NCBI RefSeq assembly: GCF_022818495.1
Contig: NZ_CP089291.1
Location: forward strand, 2,621,501-2,685,500
Direction: 5' to 3'
DNA: 64,000 nt
From: Fodinisporobacter ferrooxydans
Lineage (GTDB): Bacteria > Bacillota > Bacilli > Tumebacillales > MYW30-H2
Shown here: positions 18,874 to 27,461 of the stretch, piece after piece
Position numbering within the stretch: position 1 is the first letter of the stretch
How the letters are laid out: every line of letters begins with the position of its first letter
Notes under the pieces: model-generated
Database searches by the model: none
The model's input: only the letters and a program-made list of their open reading frames with translations
Told to the model about the DNA's origin: nothing
Made by a program: the position numbers and the translations under genes

Positions 18874-20145
18874 ATGAGCCAGTCGTGTTTATCATCAAGT
18901 AATAAAGGCTCAATTGGCGTTATGTGGAAAACGGTTTCAGAGGATTGCAACTTAGCTTGTGACTATTGCTATTACAGTCGGGTTGGCGGCAAAATCGGTC
19001 CCAAGGTAAAACGAATTGATTCACGGATTCTAGAAAAATTTATTAAAGAATATATGTCTTATTCAAGAGGGGCTGTATCTTTTGCGTGGCAAGGAGGAGA
19101 ACCTTTACTGGCGGGGCTTGATTTTTTCGAAGAAGTTGTTCATTTACAGGCCAAATATGCACAACCACATACAATTATCAGTAATGCTATCCAAACAAAT
19201 GCAACATTGATGAACGAGGATTGGGCCCGCTTTTTGAGAAAATACAATTTTCTTGTTGGTGTAAGTTTGGATGGCCCAAAGGAAGTACATGATGCCAGAC
19301 GGGTGACGCGTTCCGGGGCAGGTAGTTTCGATCGGGTTATGCAGGGCGTTAGACATTTACGGGATGCAAAGGTTGATTTTAATATACTTACTGTTATTCA
19401 TGAAAACAATATTCGTCATGCTAAGGAATTAATGGAATTCTACGTAAAAGAAGATTTTGACTATGTGCAGTTTATTCCTTGTATGGATTTTCGTGCACAA
19501 GAGACAAATAAATCCCCCAATTATTTAATATCTCCCGAAGATTATGGACAATTTTTGTGTGATACATTTGATATCTGGTACAATGATGGGAATCCCACAA
19601 TGTCCGTTCGTTTTTTTGACAACATGTTATCCGTTTATCTTCATCAAGAGGCCGAATTATGCATACACAGGAAAACATGTCCTCAAACGCTCATTTTGGA
19701 ACAAAACGGAGATGCTTACCCTTGTGATTTTTTTATTAGTGATGATTACAAACTTGGAAATGTTGGTACTGATAGCCTAAAGGATATCTTATCAAATCTT
19801 ATTTATGAGAGTTTTCATAGTAAAAAACCAAATTTGCCTGATAAATGTAAGAGTTGTGATTTTTTACATTTATGTCATGGAGGATGCCCAAGAAACCGTA
19901 GCTGGAATATCGTGGATGATACAGTAGAGGCAGATTATTTTTGCGATAGTTATTATAGAATTTACTCATATGCACATGAACGCATGCTTAAGTTAGCTGA
20001 AAAAATCAAGGCAAATCGATTGCAGGATTATTTGCAGCGTGGTGGTAAGCTTCCCGGTCGAAATGATCCTTGTATTTGTGGAAGTGGCAAGAAATTTAAG
20101 AAATGTTGTGAATCCTATCGATACAAATCGTCCGTTGCACTGTAA
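18874..20145 (+). CDS. Anaerobic sulfatase-maturating radical SAM enzyme with SEC-C tail
   Basis: A 423-aa enzyme that would oxidise the active-site Cys of the nearby sulfatases to formylglycine without oxygen. The radical-SAM cluster motif is C25-x3-C29-x2-C32 (CNLACDYC). A C-terminal SPASM region with many Cys for two auxiliary clusters follows (CPQTLILEQNGDAYPCDFF; CKSCDFLHLCHGGC). The tail ends in GRNDPCICGSGKKFKKCC, a SEC-C zinc motif. ATG 18874 is preferred, with AAGGATG upstream. It leads an operon with sulfatases 6 and 7 behind a ROK operator. All seven sulfatases are Cys-type, consistent with this maturase. Confidence in function is high. Confidence 0.93.
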   Translation: MSQSCLSSSNKGSIGVMWKTVSEDCNLACDYCYYSRVGGKIGPKVKRIDSRILEKFIKEYMSYSRGAVSFAWQGGEPLLAGLDFFEEVVHLQAKYAQPHTIISNAIQTNATLMNEDWARFLRKYNFLVGVSLDGPKEVHDARRVTRSGAGSFDRVMQGVRHLRDAKVDFNILTVIHENNIRHAKELMEFYVKEDFDYVQFIPCMDFRAQETNKSPNYLISPEDYGQFLCDTFDIWYNDGNPTMSVRFFDNMLSVYLHQEAELCIHRKTCPQTLILEQNGDAYPCDFFISDDYKLGNVGTDSLKDILSNLIYESFHSKKPNLPDKCKSCDFLHLCHGGCPRNRSWNIVDDTVEADYFCDSYYRIYSYAHERMLKLAEKIKANRLQDYLQRGGKLPGRNDPCICGSGKKFKKCCESYRYKSSVAL

Positions 20146-20268
20146 GTTTTGTTTTTGTTAATTACATACTATAGATTATTTAAAGGGATGATATTTATTC
20201 TTTAAATGGTTTTTTATTTGTAAAATTATTTTATTTGTTAGAAAGTGAGTATAAGGGGGGATCAAAAT

Positions 20269-21735
20269 ATGAATGTTGTCCTACTATTAGTTGATACACT
20301 TCGATATGATTTTATGGGTTTTAACGGAAATAAAAATATTCAAACACCCAACATGGATCGTCTTGCGAAAAAATCAATAGTTTTCGACAATGCTTTTTTA
20401 GGATCTTATCCATGCATGCCTGCAAGAAGAGATATTTTGACGGGAAGGTATGAGTTCCCATGGAGAGGGTGGGGACCGTTAGAGCATGATGATAATGATC
20501 TTACCAATGTAATTACTTTGAAAAATAAACATACATCCATGTTAATAACGGATCATTTTCATTTATGGGAGAAAGGATCTGGAAACTATCACTTTAACTT
20601 TAGCGGTTACGAATTTATCAGGGGACAAGAATATGACAAGTGGAAAATTGAAATAGGAGAAGTTGACTATCCTGCAGCTCCTGAAAAACTCGCGGGACAC
20701 TGTAGAAACCCAAAAGAATATTTTGAACGAAATCGTCGGAATGGAGCATTCAGAAAGAATGAAGCAGATTATTTTCCAGCACAAGTTATGATGAATGCCG
20801 CTAACTGGCTAGAGAATAATAGAAAAAGAGAAAACTTCTTTTTAATGATTGACTGTTTTGATCCGCATGAACCATTTGATCCACCAAAACACTATATTGA
20901 CCTATATGACTCCGATTATAAAGGGGAAGAAGTGATTTGGCCAACATATGGTTGGAACACGCTATCAGAAGAAGAGACATGTCACGTTCGATCCTTATAT
21001 GCGGCGGAGTTGTCGATGACAGATAGATGGATCGGCTATTTGTTAGATAAAATGGAGCAATTGGGATTGATGGAAAATACTATGATTATATTTACAACTG
21101 ATCATGGACATATGTTTGGTGAGCATAATCTTATGGGTAAACCCTGGAGTGCTATCAGTGATTCCAATATGTACCAGGAAGTTGCCCACATTCCTATGGT
21201 CATTTACCATCCCGAAATTCGGAAGCCTGGCAAGCGAGTGTCACAATTGGTTCAACCTGTAGATATTTATCCAACAGTCCTGGATGCGTTTGGCATCGAA
21301 CATCCGGATGGTTTACACGGAAAAAGTCTGATTCAAATACTGTTAGATGATTCACAAGATTCTCAGGAAACCAGGAAATATGCATGTTTTGGTAGATATG
21401 GGGAAGCGATTAATATCACAGATGGTGAGTGGACATTATTTTTATGGCCATCAACCGAGAGTAATTCACCCTTGTATTGGTATTCCCAGTTGCCTCCCCA
21501 ATATGGACCTGAGAAAGCAATCGGCGGATACGAAAATGGCCGGTATCCTGTACATGTAGAAAGGGGAACACAAAATTCCGCATTATACAATATAAAAGAG
21601 GATTATAGGCAAACAGAAAATTTGATCGACAAAAGACCGGATGTTGCGGAAAGATTAAAGAAAAGAATAGTCGAATTTCTGGAAGAAATTGATGCACCTG
21701 AAGAACAGCTCATTCGACTGGGCCTTGCTAAATAA
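20269..21735 (+). CDS. Sulfatase 6 (Cys-type)
   Basis: A 488-aa type I sulfatase beginning MNVVLLLVDTLRYDFMGFNG. The formylglycine motif is CMPAR (Cys49) followed by RDILTG. Metal motif TTDHGHMFGEHN is present. Its VDTLRYD start and long C-terminal region set it apart from sulfatases 1, 2 and 7. ATG 20269 has AAGGGGGGAT upstream. It is second in the maturase operon, about 120 bases after the maturase stop. No export signal is seen. Confidence 0.92.
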   Translation: MNVVLLLVDTLRYDFMGFNGNKNIQTPNMDRLAKKSIVFDNAFLGSYPCMPARRDILTGRYEFPWRGWGPLEHDDNDLTNVITLKNKHTSMLITDHFHLWEKGSGNYHFNFSGYEFIRGQEYDKWKIEIGEVDYPAAPEKLAGHCRNPKEYFERNRRNGAFRKNEADYFPAQVMMNAANWLENNRKRENFFLMIDCFDPHEPFDPPKHYIDLYDSDYKGEEVIWPTYGWNTLSEEETCHVRSLYAAELSMTDRWIGYLLDKMEQLGLMENTMIIFTTDHGHMFGEHNLMGKPWSAISDSNMYQEVAHIPMVIYHPEIRKPGKRVSQLVQPVDIYPTVLDAFGIEHPDGLHGKSLIQILLDDSQDSQETRKYACFGRYGEAINITDGEWTLFLWPSTESNSPLYWYSQLPPQYGPEKAIGGYENGRYPVHVERGTQNSALYNIKEDYRQTENLIDKRPDVAERLKKRIVEFLEEIDAPEEQLIRLGLAK

Positions 21736-21824
21736 ATTTCCTTCAATTATTAACTCTCGCTCCAGCAGTACTGGGAAGGTTTTCAAACGAAGAAGTGATG
21801 TTATAAAATTTAAGGATGATTTAT

Positions 21825-23195
21825 ATGATCAAGCAACCAAACGTTATATTTATTATGACAGACCAACAAAGGTACGATACACTATCTGTAAATGGGAATA
21901 AAATTATTAAAACGCCCAATATAAATGAATTAGCAAAACAGTCGGCAATATTTGATCAAATGTTCGTAACAAGTCCGATTTGTGTACCTTCAAGAGCTTC
22001 TTTTATGACAGGTCGCTACCCAAATACGCACCGCTGCCGTGATCTTAATTATCCTCTTGCTGACGATGAAGTGAATCTAGCATCCATTTTTAAAAAAAGA
22101 GGATATCATCTTAGCTTGATTGGGAAAAATCATGTTTTTTCAAAAAATCAGCTAAATATGTTTGATTATTTATATTTACAATCCCATCAAAAATCGAAAA
22201 ATGTTACCAGAGAAGAACTTGCATATGATTCGGGAATTGACCCATGTCTACTCGATCAATATCCGACCGTTACAATTGCCGACCATGCCATATCATATTT
22301 GGAGAAACGAATTGACTCTCCGTTTTTTATGTGGGTTTCATTTCCCGATCCACATAGTCCGTATCAAGTTCCCGAACCCTATGCATCTTTATATGATCCG
22401 GAACGAATTCCTGAACCTAAAATAAAACCTGGCGAATTAATGACAAAACCAGAAGGGTTAAGAGAACTACAAAAGATTCAAAAAATGGATCATGTTTCGA
22501 TGAAGTCGATAAAAAAAATGATTTCCATTTATTATGGAATGATCACATTAATTGATGAAAGTATTGGTAGGATTTTGTCAAAGATTAAAGAATTAGAACT
22601 AGAGAAAGATACAATAATTATTTTTACGTCTGATCATGGTGATTATATGGGGGATCATGGTCTAGCCAGGAAAAGTTGGAATTTTTATGATTGTCTATTG
22701 AGAGTTCCATTTATGATTTCATGGCCTGGAGTTATTCCGATTCGCAGACATACAGACTGTTTAGTGGAAAATGTTGACCTGGCACCTACATTATTAGAGC
22801 TTTGTAATATCGATAAACAAACTGGAGTACAAGGGACCTCCTTGGCGCCTGTACTAAAAGGTGAGCAACAATTTTTAAAAGAATCGATTTATGCAACCAT
22901 TGGAACTCCTGCCAAAACAAAAGACTCAGTGAAAGCGGACACATCCGGAGGAGGCCAACCATTTTGGAATGTATCTGCCTTACAGGGAATGATGTTGCGA
23001 ACAAAAGAATGGAAACTATGCATCTACGCAAATTGTGAGGGGGAACTTTACAACCTTTCTGATGATCCAGAAGAACTCAATAACTTATACGGAAAGACCG
23101 ATACAAGAATAATTGAGTCACAATTAAAAACTCAATTACTTTTAACTAGACTAAGAGTAGATGATCCTTTACCTCCCTCAAGTTCCGGATTTTAA
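21825..23195 (+). CDS. Sulfatase 7 (Cys-type)
   Basis: A 456-aa type I sulfatase: NVIFIMTDQQRYDTL at the N terminus, formylglycine motif CVPSR at Cys53, late metal motif TSDHGDYMGDHG. ATG 21825 is favoured over ATG 21816, because AAGGATG is then correctly spaced. It closes the maturase operon and is followed by a strong terminator. It most resembles sulfatase 1 in overall pattern (ICVPSRASFMTGRYP). Substrate unknown. Confidence 0.92.
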   Translation: MIKQPNVIFIMTDQQRYDTLSVNGNKIIKTPNINELAKQSAIFDQMFVTSPICVPSRASFMTGRYPNTHRCRDLNYPLADDEVNLASIFKKRGYHLSLIGKNHVFSKNQLNMFDYLYLQSHQKSKNVTREELAYDSGIDPCLLDQYPTVTIADHAISYLEKRIDSPFFMWVSFPDPHSPYQVPEPYASLYDPERIPEPKIKPGELMTKPEGLRELQKIQKMDHVSMKSIKKMISIYYGMITLIDESIGRILSKIKELELEKDTIIIFTSDHGDYMGDHGLARKSWNFYDCLLRVPFMISWPGVIPIRRHTDCLVENVDLAPTLLELCNIDKQTGVQGTSLAPVLKGEQQFLKESIYATIGTPAKTKDSVKADTSGGGQPFWNVSALQGMMLRTKEWKLCIYANCEGELYNLSDDPEELNNLYGKTDTRIIESQLKTQLLLTRLRVDDPLPPSSSGF

Positions 23196-23202
23196 TCCGA
23201 AA

Positions 23203-23241
23203 AAATCTCCAATCATCAAAAGATTGGGGATTTAATTTTTT
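23203..23241 (+). terminator. Terminator of the maturase/sulfatase operon
   Basis: AAATCTCCAATC pairs with GATTGGGGATTT (one G-T pair) around a short loop, followed by a T-rich tail. It lies directly after the stop of sulfatase 7 and marks the right edge of the sulfatase locus. Confidence 0.75.
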
Positions 23242-23304
23242 CGTGAAGCGAAAAGCAATAAGCTTGAATCAAAGTGAGCATGGGCATGATTTAAAACAAT
23301 ATTA

Positions 23305-23427
23305 TTAAGTCATATACGTAAGGTCTTTCGGATCCAGCTCCAGCGTTGCAATGCGGTCCTCGATTCCTTGGTTGTATATCAATAAAATTTGGTTAAGATC
23401 GGCAAGCACAGCTTGGCGAATTCTCAT
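23305..23427 (-). pseudogene. Truncated GNAT acetyltransferase (ArsN1/PAT-like)
   Basis: Only 40 codons remain, beginning MRIRQAVLADLNQILLIYNQ and ending at a TAA. The sequence through GIEDRIATLELDP is the typical N terminus of phosphinothricin-type N-acetyltransferases. A full protein would be about 165 aa, so most of the acetyl-CoA-binding part is gone. It overlaps the arsI-like fragment by about 35 bases on the same strand. Acetyltransferases of this type that sit in arsenic operons (ArsN1) detoxify arsinothricin, so this is probably a decayed arsenic gene. Confidence 0.65.
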
Positions 23428-23765
23428 GACGTTCTTCTCCCAATGTTTCGAGTTTGATAGTTTGCGGAGTCGGTACGCAGCAGACAGAAGAATTCGCTTT
23501 TGGCACCGGAGCCGATTCGAATTCCGCATCAGCCTTCGTGTAAAAGACTTCCCAAGGGTTACCTTCTGGATCGGATACCCAGATTTTATCTTGCACTGCA
23601 TAACAACATGTGGTGTTCATCTCATCAAACGAAACAAGCCCTGCCTCTTGTAGACGGGTTTTTGCTGCTAAAACTTCCTGTGTATCTTTTACTTGAAACC
23701 CGAAATGATTGATAACGCCTTTATTCGTATATGGTCGCACATTTAAAGAGAAATGGAGTCCTGGA
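23393..23765 (-). pseudogene. Truncated ArsI/CadI-like glyoxalase-fold protein
   Basis: The remaining reading frame covers GLHFSLNVRPYTNKGVINHF through DPEGNPWEVFYTK to a Cys-rich tail (SSVCCVPTP... SCACRS). This matches the C-terminal two thirds of ArsI/CadI proteins, Fe(II) dioxygenases that cleave C-As bonds in organoarsenicals. About 45 N-terminal residues, including the first metal ligand region, are missing; upstream sequence belongs to a tetR fragment on the other strand. It is almost certainly non-functional. Confidence 0.7.
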
Positions 23766-24001
23766 AAATGGTGGTTGTCCGATTGCAAACACTCTGGTTG
23801 AATCTGATGATACCCATCCTGCTTTGTATCAGCTTGCATTAGACGTCATCAATCGTCTTGAAAATAACCTGATTTCAATCATTGAAGAAGGCAAGTCATG
23901 CGGGGAAATTATCAATACGGTTCAATCACAAAAGACTGCACAAACGATGATAACTCTTTTTGAGGGCGGAATAATTTTGTCAAAGTCAACTAGTAAACCT
24001 A

Positions 24002-25367
24002 GTGCGTAATGGCGTAAGTAACGCGTTATAATAATTACATTTTTAGAAGCTTACCAGCATAAGTCCAACGAAAGGGTTTGGCCAAATGTTCGTTATAGTA
24101 ATCAATAAATGCGGCAATACGCTGCTCTAAATCTTCGACTGACACAAAGCTGGCGCGTTTATTCAGAAGACGGCGTGAGAGTATGCTAAACCAACATTCA
24201 ATTTGGTTGAGCCAAGAAGAATGTTTAGGCGTGTAGATCACGCGAATACGATGGCTAGGATCGGTAAGAAACGCGGCGCGGGATTCCATCGTTTTCAGAA
24301 CGCCGGACTTGCCCTTTTCACCAAGTGCTTCTTCCGGTATGCCGCACTCCGCAGCTACGAAACGAACCAGAGACTCGGACTTATGCGTGTTCAATTGATC
24401 CATCACGAGCAGGTAAGGTGCTGTTGGATCATGGCGGACCACTTGGCGGATATGCTCCACAAAGTCGGCTTCATTACGTGTCGCCTGAATCATCGGAGCG
24501 ATCAACTGGCCCGTGACGACATCGCGTGAAGCGGTAAGACTGGTCGTGCCATGCCGGATGTATTCCTGCTCGACGCGCTCCACTTGCCCCGGTTTCATCG
24601 GTTTCGTGGCCTGTGCGCGTTCTAACGCCTGAATACCCGTTTTTTCATCCGTGCATAAAACGTGTACTCCTTGTTCAGCGAGTTCCGATGCCTCATGATA
24701 AGCGTCACACACCTGTTTCACTTGTTGATGGTACAACTCGGGATCATCGATCTTCGGATTGAGCCATCCTTTCACTTGATGGGGTTTCAAGTCCGCTTCG
24801 TTTTAAAAAACGCCCGACCTGACGCGTCGAAATCGAGGAAACGATGCCACGTTTTACCGCTTCGCGGGCAAGCAATCCGGGTGTCCAATGACTAAACGGC
24901 AGTTCCAAGCTTTCGGGTGTCTGGCAGGCTAAGGTCAGGATATGGGCGACTTCCTCGGCTGTAAACGCAGACGGTCTTCCCGATCGTTGTTCGTCGGTTA
25001 AGGCCGCTTCAATTTTCGCTTTCAGCACATGAGGGCGATGGGTTTCGACTTGTTCCAGTTCCACCGCAAAAGTTGACCAGCGCTTCCTCCACCGCTTTAC
25101 GGTATCGACACTGAGGCTGAGACGTCGAGCCAGTTCGCAATTGTTGACCTCTTGTGCCGAAAGTAAAATGATCTTGGCTCGCTCGATGAAATGCAGCGGT
25201 GTGTGGGTTCCTTTGGCCATCTTCTCCAGCACTTTTCGTTGCCGTTCGCTCAGTACGATTTTAATTGCGGTTTGTTTATGCAAAATATATCCGTCCCATT
25301 CTATGAATCTTTTGCTTCACAGTATATCATAGATTCATAGTCATTGGATAATTCAGCCATTTTACAC
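24002..25367 (-). mobile_element. IS630-family insertion sequence
   Basis: A 1366-bp element flanked by TA at 24000-24001 and 25368-25369, the duplicated target expected for this family. The ends are inverted: GTGCGTAATGGC at the left, and the complement of the right end reads GTGTAAAATGGC (9 of 12 identical). It contains one transposase gene split by a frameshift. It sits inside a tetR fragment whose frame is restored by clean excision. Confidence 0.85.
24035..25283 (-). pseudogene. IS630 transposase, two frames (frameshifted)
   Basis: The first frame (25283 to about 24744) holds the helix-turn-helix part (CELARRLSLSVDTVKRWRKR). The second (about 24790 to 24035) holds the DDE domain: CTDEKTGIQAL, LLVMDQLNTHKS and LNQIECWFSILSRR supply the three acidic residues. 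The join FLKRSGL / KPHQVKGWLN is continuous in related proteins but here needs a +1 shift at CTTGAAAC, one base more than expected. It is either a mutation or a +1 programmed shift. I lean to mutation, since no obvious +1 slippery signal is present. Confidence 0.8.
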
Positions 25368-25439
25368 TAGTTACTTATTTAATGCCTTAGAAAAAGTTGA
25401 AGAAATGATCTATTCGCTGAAAAAGTAATTTTTTTTGAG

Positions 25440-25913
25440 CTAAAAGAAGCTGTTCATTAACATTGCTCCAGAGTGAATGATCCCTGCCTGATTCAGTCGG
25501 TAAAAGAGGTGAAGTGAGTATGGGAAATTAACGCTAACTGCTGTCGCTACACTATGCGTGTAGTTTCTCAAATAGAAACTTTGTCCAATATGTGAGAAAA
25601 CATGAGCAAATAGAATAAGGTAAAATTCGAGAAAAAACAAGTATTGATGTCGTACTGCTGCCAACCAAGTAAAAGGAATAAATACGATAAATTCTAAAGC
25701 AACAGCTAAGGCGAACTGAGAGGATTTCATTCCTCGAAACGATTCAACATTTCTCCGTAATATTCTTGGAACAGAAGAGTATAGAGAATCGAAATGTTGA
25801 TCGATCCATGATTCAACCCAGATGATTTCTTCAAAGTCATGCACCATGAAAACAGCAAGAAACAGCCATATTAGAGATTGTAAGCTAATCGATGTATCCA
25901 GCCAATAAATCAT
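25440..25913 (-). CDS. HXXEE domain membrane protein
   Basis: A 157-aa protein with several hydrophobic segments and the motif HDFEE (about residue 25) that names the HXXEE family; function is unknown. ATG 25913 follows GGAAGTG; a longer in-frame start at 25940 is possible but reaches the junction with a fabF fragment. It lies among broken genes but its own frame is intact. The C-terminal end (IHSGAMLMNSFF) might be altered relative to homologues. Confidence 0.6.
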   Translation of the reverse strand: MIYWLDTSISLQSLIWLFLAVFMVHDFEEIIWVESWIDQHFDSLYSSVPRILRRNVESFRGMKSSQFALAVALEFIVFIPFTWLAAVRHQYLFFLEFYLILFAHVFSHIGQSFYLRNYTHSVATAVSVNFPYSLHLFYRLNQAGIIHSGAMLMNSFF

Positions 25914-25941
25914 TTGAACACTTCCATTCAAAAGAATCATA

Positions 25942-26241
25942 CAGGATGTAGACTATATCAATGCTCATGCAACGAGTACATACATTGGAGATGTATCTGA
26001 AACTCGAGCTATTAAGCGAGTGTTTGGTTCTCACGCTTACATACTTGCGGTTAGTGCCAACAAAGCAATAATTGGTCATACCTTGGGTGCTGCGGGCGGA
26101 GTTGAAGCGGTTGCCCTTACTAAAACGCTCCAGGAAAGCCTAATTCCACCAACGATTAACTTAGACACCCCAGATTCCGAATGTGATCTGGATTACGCAC
26201 CTCACAAAGCTAGGTATGCGGAGCTGAATATTGAGTTGTGA
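25942..26241 (+). pseudogene. C-terminal fragment of a beta-ketoacyl-ACP synthase II
   Basis: About 98 codons starting DVDYINAHATSTYIGDV and ending YAELNIEL. The catalytic His of INAHATS and the GHTLGAAGGVEA stretch (second His, NTP-like loop) match FabF. Some 310 N-terminal residues, including the catalytic Cys, are missing. The fragment begins just where the HXXEE gene ends on the other strand, so a deletion or rearrangement joined them. Confidence 0.75.
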
Positions 26242-26367
26242 AAGGTGGTCCTATGATCCTGACAACTCTTCTAGCTGATTAATTAACTCATTTTTGTGCT
26301 GTTCACGTATTAAGGCCGAGAATTTCGTCACTAGCAGAAAAACCGCAAAGTAATTTTTTGGATAAAA

Positions 26368-26385
26368 ATATACCGTTCGGTATAT
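26368..26385. promoter_or_regulatory. TetR-type operator palindrome
   Basis: ATATACCG-TT-CGGTATAT is a perfect 8-bp inverted repeat around two bases, very like operators of TetR/AcrR regulators. It is 31 bases before the tautomerase-like gene. No intact tetR gene is in the window; the only candidate is the broken one at 23766-25428. Confidence 0.55.
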
Positions 26386-26416
26386 AACAGAATTAATCAA
26401 ATAAGGGAGAAAAAAT

Positions 26417-26845
26417 ATGCCATATGCGGAAATATCAATGATCAAGAATTTCATTACAGTTGAGGAAAAGTCCGCTTTGTCTAAGAAATTGACAAAGATC
26501 CTAATTGAATCAGAAGGTTTGAAAGATAATCCTATTTCACGTTCAATAGCGTTGCTGGATATTAAAGAATTAGACAGTTTATATGTTGGCGGTGAAAAAT
26601 GTAATCAGGATAAAGTTATCGTAAAAATTTACGGGTTTGCCGATGCTTTTGATGAAAACATAAAAAAGAAAATATATTTGGAAATTACCGATGCGTTCAT
26701 TGCTGTGAGTGATAAAACCCGATTACAGAATGGAAGAAATATATGGTGCATCATAATTCCTCTAGGTGAATTTAATTTTGGTGTTGGCGGAGTACCTGTA
26801 ACATTAGAGTTGACAAGGCAACTTGTATCAACATACACGGAATAA
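26417..26845 (+). CDS. Tautomerase-superfamily protein
   Basis: A 142-aa protein starting MPYAEISM, so Pro2 would become the N-terminal catalytic proline after Met removal, as in 4-oxalocrotonate tautomerase relatives. The repeat-like pattern (first half ending at LDSLYVGGEK, second half beginning KVIVKIYGFADAF) suits a fused two-domain member. The ATG follows AAGGGAG. The TetR-type palindrome upstream suggests regulated expression. The substrate is unknown; assignment rests mainly on the N terminus and length. Confidence 0.55.
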   Translation: MPYAEISMIKNFITVEEKSALSKKLTKILIESEGLKDNPISRSIALLDIKELDSLYVGGEKCNQDKVIVKIYGFADAFDENIKKKIYLEITDAFIAVSDKTRLQNGRNIWCIIIPLGEFNFGVGGVPVTLELTRQLVSTYTE

Positions 26846-26916
26846 AAATTTAAATTAAGTTTTTATAATTAGCAATACGTATAGATGCTCTTCGTGGACT
26901 GAAAGGAATGATTGTT

Positions 26917-27411
26917 GTGACGCTATCGATATCAAAGTTGTATCAATACCATATTTGGGCAAATTCCAGGTTGATTTTGCACTTAGCGACCTTACCTGAA
27001 ACGGCTCTGTATACAGAGGTGAGTAATGTTTTCCCAAATATCTTGCAAACACTGGGACACATATACTCCGTCGATCAAACTTGGTTAGCACGAATCCATG
27101 GTCAACATATCGAAAGAATCGTGCCGATCGTGCATGATTCATTAGAGCAAGTACAGAACTGCTTTTCGTGTCTTGGTGATGAAATTATGAGCGTTCTACA
27201 AACTTACGGAGATCATGATGGAAAGGTAATCCACTACCAAAATACCAAGGGAGACGTTTTTACCAATACTCTTTCTGAAATTATACAACATATAGTAAAT
27301 CATGGTACCTATCATAGGGGGAATGTTACCTCAATGCTTCATCAGTTAGGGTTCACTGGCGTTCCTACTGATTACATCGTTTATTTAAGAGCAGGGCGCA
27401 CAATTGTCTAA
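26917..27411 (+). CDS. DinB-family protein
   Basis: A 164-aa four-helix-bundle protein of the DinB/YfiT superfamily, which binds a divalent metal and often serves in thiol-dependent or detoxification reactions. The expected three histidines are visible: LGHIYSVDQTW (first), then IQHIVNHGTYHRGNV (others). GTG 26917 is preferred, with AAAGGA at correct spacing; ATG 26908 would overlap that site. The gene stands alone. Function is not predictable beyond the family. Confidence 0.75.
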   Translation: MTLSISKLYQYHIWANSRLILHLATLPETALYTEVSNVFPNILQTLGHIYSVDQTWLARIHGQHIERIVPIVHDSLEQVQNCFSCLGDEIMSVLQTYGDHDGKVIHYQNTKGDVFTNTLSEIIQHIVNHGTYHRGNVTSMLHQLGFTGVPTDYIVYLRAGRTIV

Positions 27412-27461
27412 TTAATCAGTGAATTAGATTGTTAAACAAAAACAATGGAGGGAAATTAAAC

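Larger units (their letters stand above)
23766..25428 (+). pseudogene. tetR fragment interrupted by an IS630 element
   Basis: The C-terminal domain of a TetR/AcrR regulator (GGCPIANTLVESDDTHPALY onward) is readable from about 23766 to 24001. Its N-terminal DNA-binding half is missing at the junction with the arsI-like fragment. An IS630-family element then interrupts it. If the element and one TA are removed, the frame continues through SKPSYLFNALEKVEEMIY to the stop at 25426-25428. The join is exact, which dates the insertion as later than, or independent of, the N-terminal loss. Confidence 0.8.

Noticed and set aside
24790-24815. T TTT TTA heptamer in the IS630 transposase as a -1 frameshift site
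   Set aside because: It is in the right phase for a -1 slip, but the -1 frame meets a stop (TGA) within a few codons and the DDE domain is in the +1 frame.
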